Below are positions 62,310 through 64,000 of a DNA stretch of 64,000 bases, one piece after another. The stretch is taken from NCBI GenBank assembly GCA_029098225.1, contig JAQXNX010000032.1:186001-250000 (forward strand). The letters run 5' to 3'. The translations under genes were made by a program, and so were the position numbers. This DNA is from Spirochaetales bacterium. GTDB taxonomy: Bacteria; Spirochaetota; Spirochaetia; Treponematales; Treponemataceae. Every line of letters starts with the position of its first letter. The first letter of the stretch is position 1. The notes under the pieces were generated by a model. That model did not search any database. It was not told the DNA's origin and worked only from the letters and a program-made list of their open reading frames with translations.

Positions 62310-62405
62310 TTTATTTAGACTAACAGCCCACTTTCAATACAAAAGTCTCCTGCAATAAACGATACTCCGCAAGACAAATCCGTTAAAAAAGTATAAAATA
62401 ACTCC

Positions 62406-64000
62406 ATGGAAAAATTCAGTGAATATTTAGGAAAGCAAATTTTATTTTTTGACGGTGGAACAGGTTCTGTATTACAGGCTCAGGGATTAAAGCCTGGAGA
62501 ACTTCCAGAAAACTGGAATATTGAACAGCCGGAAAAAATAGTTCAATTAGGCTACGGCTATTATCTTGCCGGCTCAAACATAATCAACACAAATACATTC
62601 GGTGCGTTCGAAACAAAATTCACGGGAACAGATGGAAAATATTCACTTGAACAAATTATAAATGCCGCTTTTAAAAATGCAGAAAAGGCTCGCAGACTGA
62701 TTATAGAAAAAGACAAAGCAGAAAAAAAATCAACTCCAAGATTTATTGCTTTTGATATTGGTTCATGCGGAAAACTTTTAAAACCGCTTGGAGATCTGGA
62801 ATTTGAAGATGCAGTACTTTTATTCAAAAAATCTTTTTTAATTGCACTCAAAAATAATCCGGATTTAATTCTTATTGAAACAATGAATGATTTGTATGAA
62901 GCTAAATCAGCAATCATTGCAGCAAAAGAAGCAATGGAAGAAACAGGATATGAAATTCCTGTTATAGCTTCAATGGTTTATGACGAAGGCCAGAAAACAT
63001 TAACTGGAAGCACTCCCGAAATCTGTTCAGCTGTTCTTGAAGGTCTTGGCGTAAGTGCCTTAGGATTAAACTGCAGTCTTGGCCCGGAACAGATGAAACC
63101 AATTGTAACAAGACTGTTAGAATCAACTAACCTCCCGATTCTTGTAAAGCCAAATGCAGGTCTTCCAAAAAGTGAAAATGGAAAAACAATTTACGATGTT
63201 GGTGCAGAAGAATTTTCTGATATTGTAAGCGAATTCTGTAAACAGGGTGCTGCAATTGCTGGTGGCTGCTGCGGAACAAATCCTTCTTTCATAAAAGCTC
63301 TTGTAAATAAATCAAAAGACATTCAGTTGCCGGAAAAAAATCATGAGCTTAAAAAATCAGTTATAACATCAGGCACAAAAATTGTAGAATTTGGAAAAGA
63401 ACCAATTTTAATTGGCGAAAGAATTAATCCGACCGGAAAAAAGAAATTAAAGCAGGCCTTAAACGATAACGATATTTCCTACATTTTAAACGAAGCAATT
63501 TCTCAGGAAGAAAAAGGAGCCCATGTTCTGGATGTAAATGTTGGACTTCCAGAAATTGATGAATGCAAGATGATGCAGACAGTAATTAAAGAAATTCAAA
63601 CAGTCACAGATTTGCCGCTCCAAATTGATACTTCAGATCCTGTTACAATGGAAAAAGCATTAAGGCTTTATAATGGTAAACCGCTTATAAATTCTGTAAA
63701 TGGAAAACAGGAAGTTATGGAGCAGGTATTTCCGCTGGTTAAAAAATATGGTGGCATGGTGGTTTCTCTTGCTCTGGATGAAAAAGGAATTGCAGAAAAT
63801 GCGGAAGACAGGATTGCCGTTGTAGAAAAGCTTTATGCAAAAGCAAAAGAATATGGAATAAGCGAAAAAGATATTATTATTGATCCGCTGGCAATGACAG
63901 TCAGTGCAAATGATCAGGCTGCTATCGCAACCCTGGCAACTGTAAAATACGTAAAAGAAAAAAAACACGGATTAACTATTCTGGGGGTTTCAAATGTTTC
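62406..64000 (+). CDS. metH: B12-dependent methionine synthase (partial, C-terminus off window)
   Basis: 531 codons visible, open to the window edge. Homocysteine-binding domain 1-300: LFFDGGTGSVLQ, LNCSLGP and GGCCGTNPSF carry the zinc cysteines. Pterin-binding domain from about 330: ILIGERINPTGKKKLKQAL, HVLDVNVGLPEIDE, LQIDTSDP. The cobalamin-binding domain should follow beyond the edge. Transfers methyl from methyltetrahydrofolate to homocysteine. A TAAAAT box is 6 nt (and TATAAA 8 nt) before the ATG. Confidence 0.95.
   Translation, partial: MEKFSEYLGKQILFFDGGTGSVLQAQGLKPGELPENWNIEQPEKIVQLGYGYYLAGSNIINTNTFGAFETKFTGTDGKYSLEQIINAAFKNAEKARRLIIEKDKAEKKSTPRFIAFDIGSCGKLLKPLGDLEFEDAVLLFKKSFLIALKNNPDLILIETMNDLYEAKSAIIAAKEAMEETGYEIPVIASMVYDEGQKTLTGSTPEICSAVLEGLGVSALGLNCSLGPEQMKPIVTRLLESTNLPILVKPNAGLPKSENGKTIYDVGAEEFSDIVSEFCKQGAAIAGGCCGTNPSFIKALVNKSKDIQLPEKNHELKKSVITSGTKIVEFGKEPILIGERINPTGKKKLKQALNDNDISYILNEAISQEEKGAHVLDVNVGLPEIDECKMMQTVIKEIQTVTDLPLQIDTSDPVTMEKALRLYNGKPLINSVNGKQEVMEQVFPLVKKYGGMVVSLALDEKGIAENAEDRIAVVEKLYAKAKEYGISEKDIIIDPLAMTVSANDQAAIATLATVKYVKEKKHGLTILGVSNV

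Noticed and set aside
61573-62405. Search for a cobalamin riboswitch near the B12 and metH genes
   Set aside because: The divergent gap is only 65 nt and the gap before metH 96 nt, too short for the element, and no B12-box-like sequence was seen.

Overview
The window is about 36-40% GC by eye, gene-dense, and reads like a chromosome segment of a gut- or rumen-type spirochaete, most likely Treponema. This is inference. It rests on the mix of genes: lipoproteins with short lipoboxes, periplasmic-sensor adenylate cyclase, SpoIIE phosphatases, GGDEF and PilZ proteins, a grpE-dnaK-dnaJ operon, and many intracellular plant-glycan enzymes. No rRNA or tRNA was seen. One structural RNA, the small SRP RNA, is present.

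Layout. 1-844: truncated beta-lactamase-fold serine hydrolase. 952-7747: a sulfur-flavoured cluster built around two nitrogenase component-1-like subunits (NifD-like, NifK-like), with cysteine synthase, a LysR regulator, a MalY/PatB C-S lyase and an Rrf2 regulator. It is driven from a mirror-symmetric divergent promoter with a 21-bp inverted repeat. No NifH-like reductase lies in the window. 7748-13726: Mn-pyrophosphatase, a membrane protein, PHP protein, galactokinase and a MATE exporter. 13755-18010: two SpoIIE-type phosphatases and a STAS protein. 18146-22189: dnaJ, dnaK, grpE. 22335-33623: GH127, RluA-type pseudouridine synthase, a radical-SAM-like protein without its cluster cysteines, asnA, apt, an SGNH esterase, an EEP-family lipoprotein, aroA and GH43.

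33947-39249: a beta-propeller adenylate cyclase, a urea/amide-type binding lipoprotein and an orphan DNA methyltransferase in one tight operon. 39236-42033: GH5 and glutamate dehydrogenase. 42077-44138: an island with two copies of a ~135-bp repeat, a small HTH protein, a zinc-ribbon membrane protein and a decayed toxin-antitoxin pair. 44316-51127: a second MATE exporter, a small beta-barrel-like protein, an ion permease and a large GH2 enzyme. 51157-51253: SRP RNA. 51379-58745: a repeat-rich formylglycine-generating-enzyme-like protein, a GGDEF cyclase, an RlmM-like methyltransferase, a PilZ protein, an S41-like protein and a second GH5. 58872-64000: BtuFCD-type B12 transporter divergent from a stand-alone MetH reactivation protein and a MetH that runs off the window end.

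Two themes cut across the window. First, at least ten genes start exactly 6 nt after a good -10 hexamer (an eleventh after 7 nt) and lack a usable Shine-Dalgarno, so they look leaderless, while other genes, such as those inside operons, have normal GGAG sites. Second, GC-rich hairpin elements recur in the AT-rich spacers, including a three-copy family confined to the nitrogenase-like cluster.
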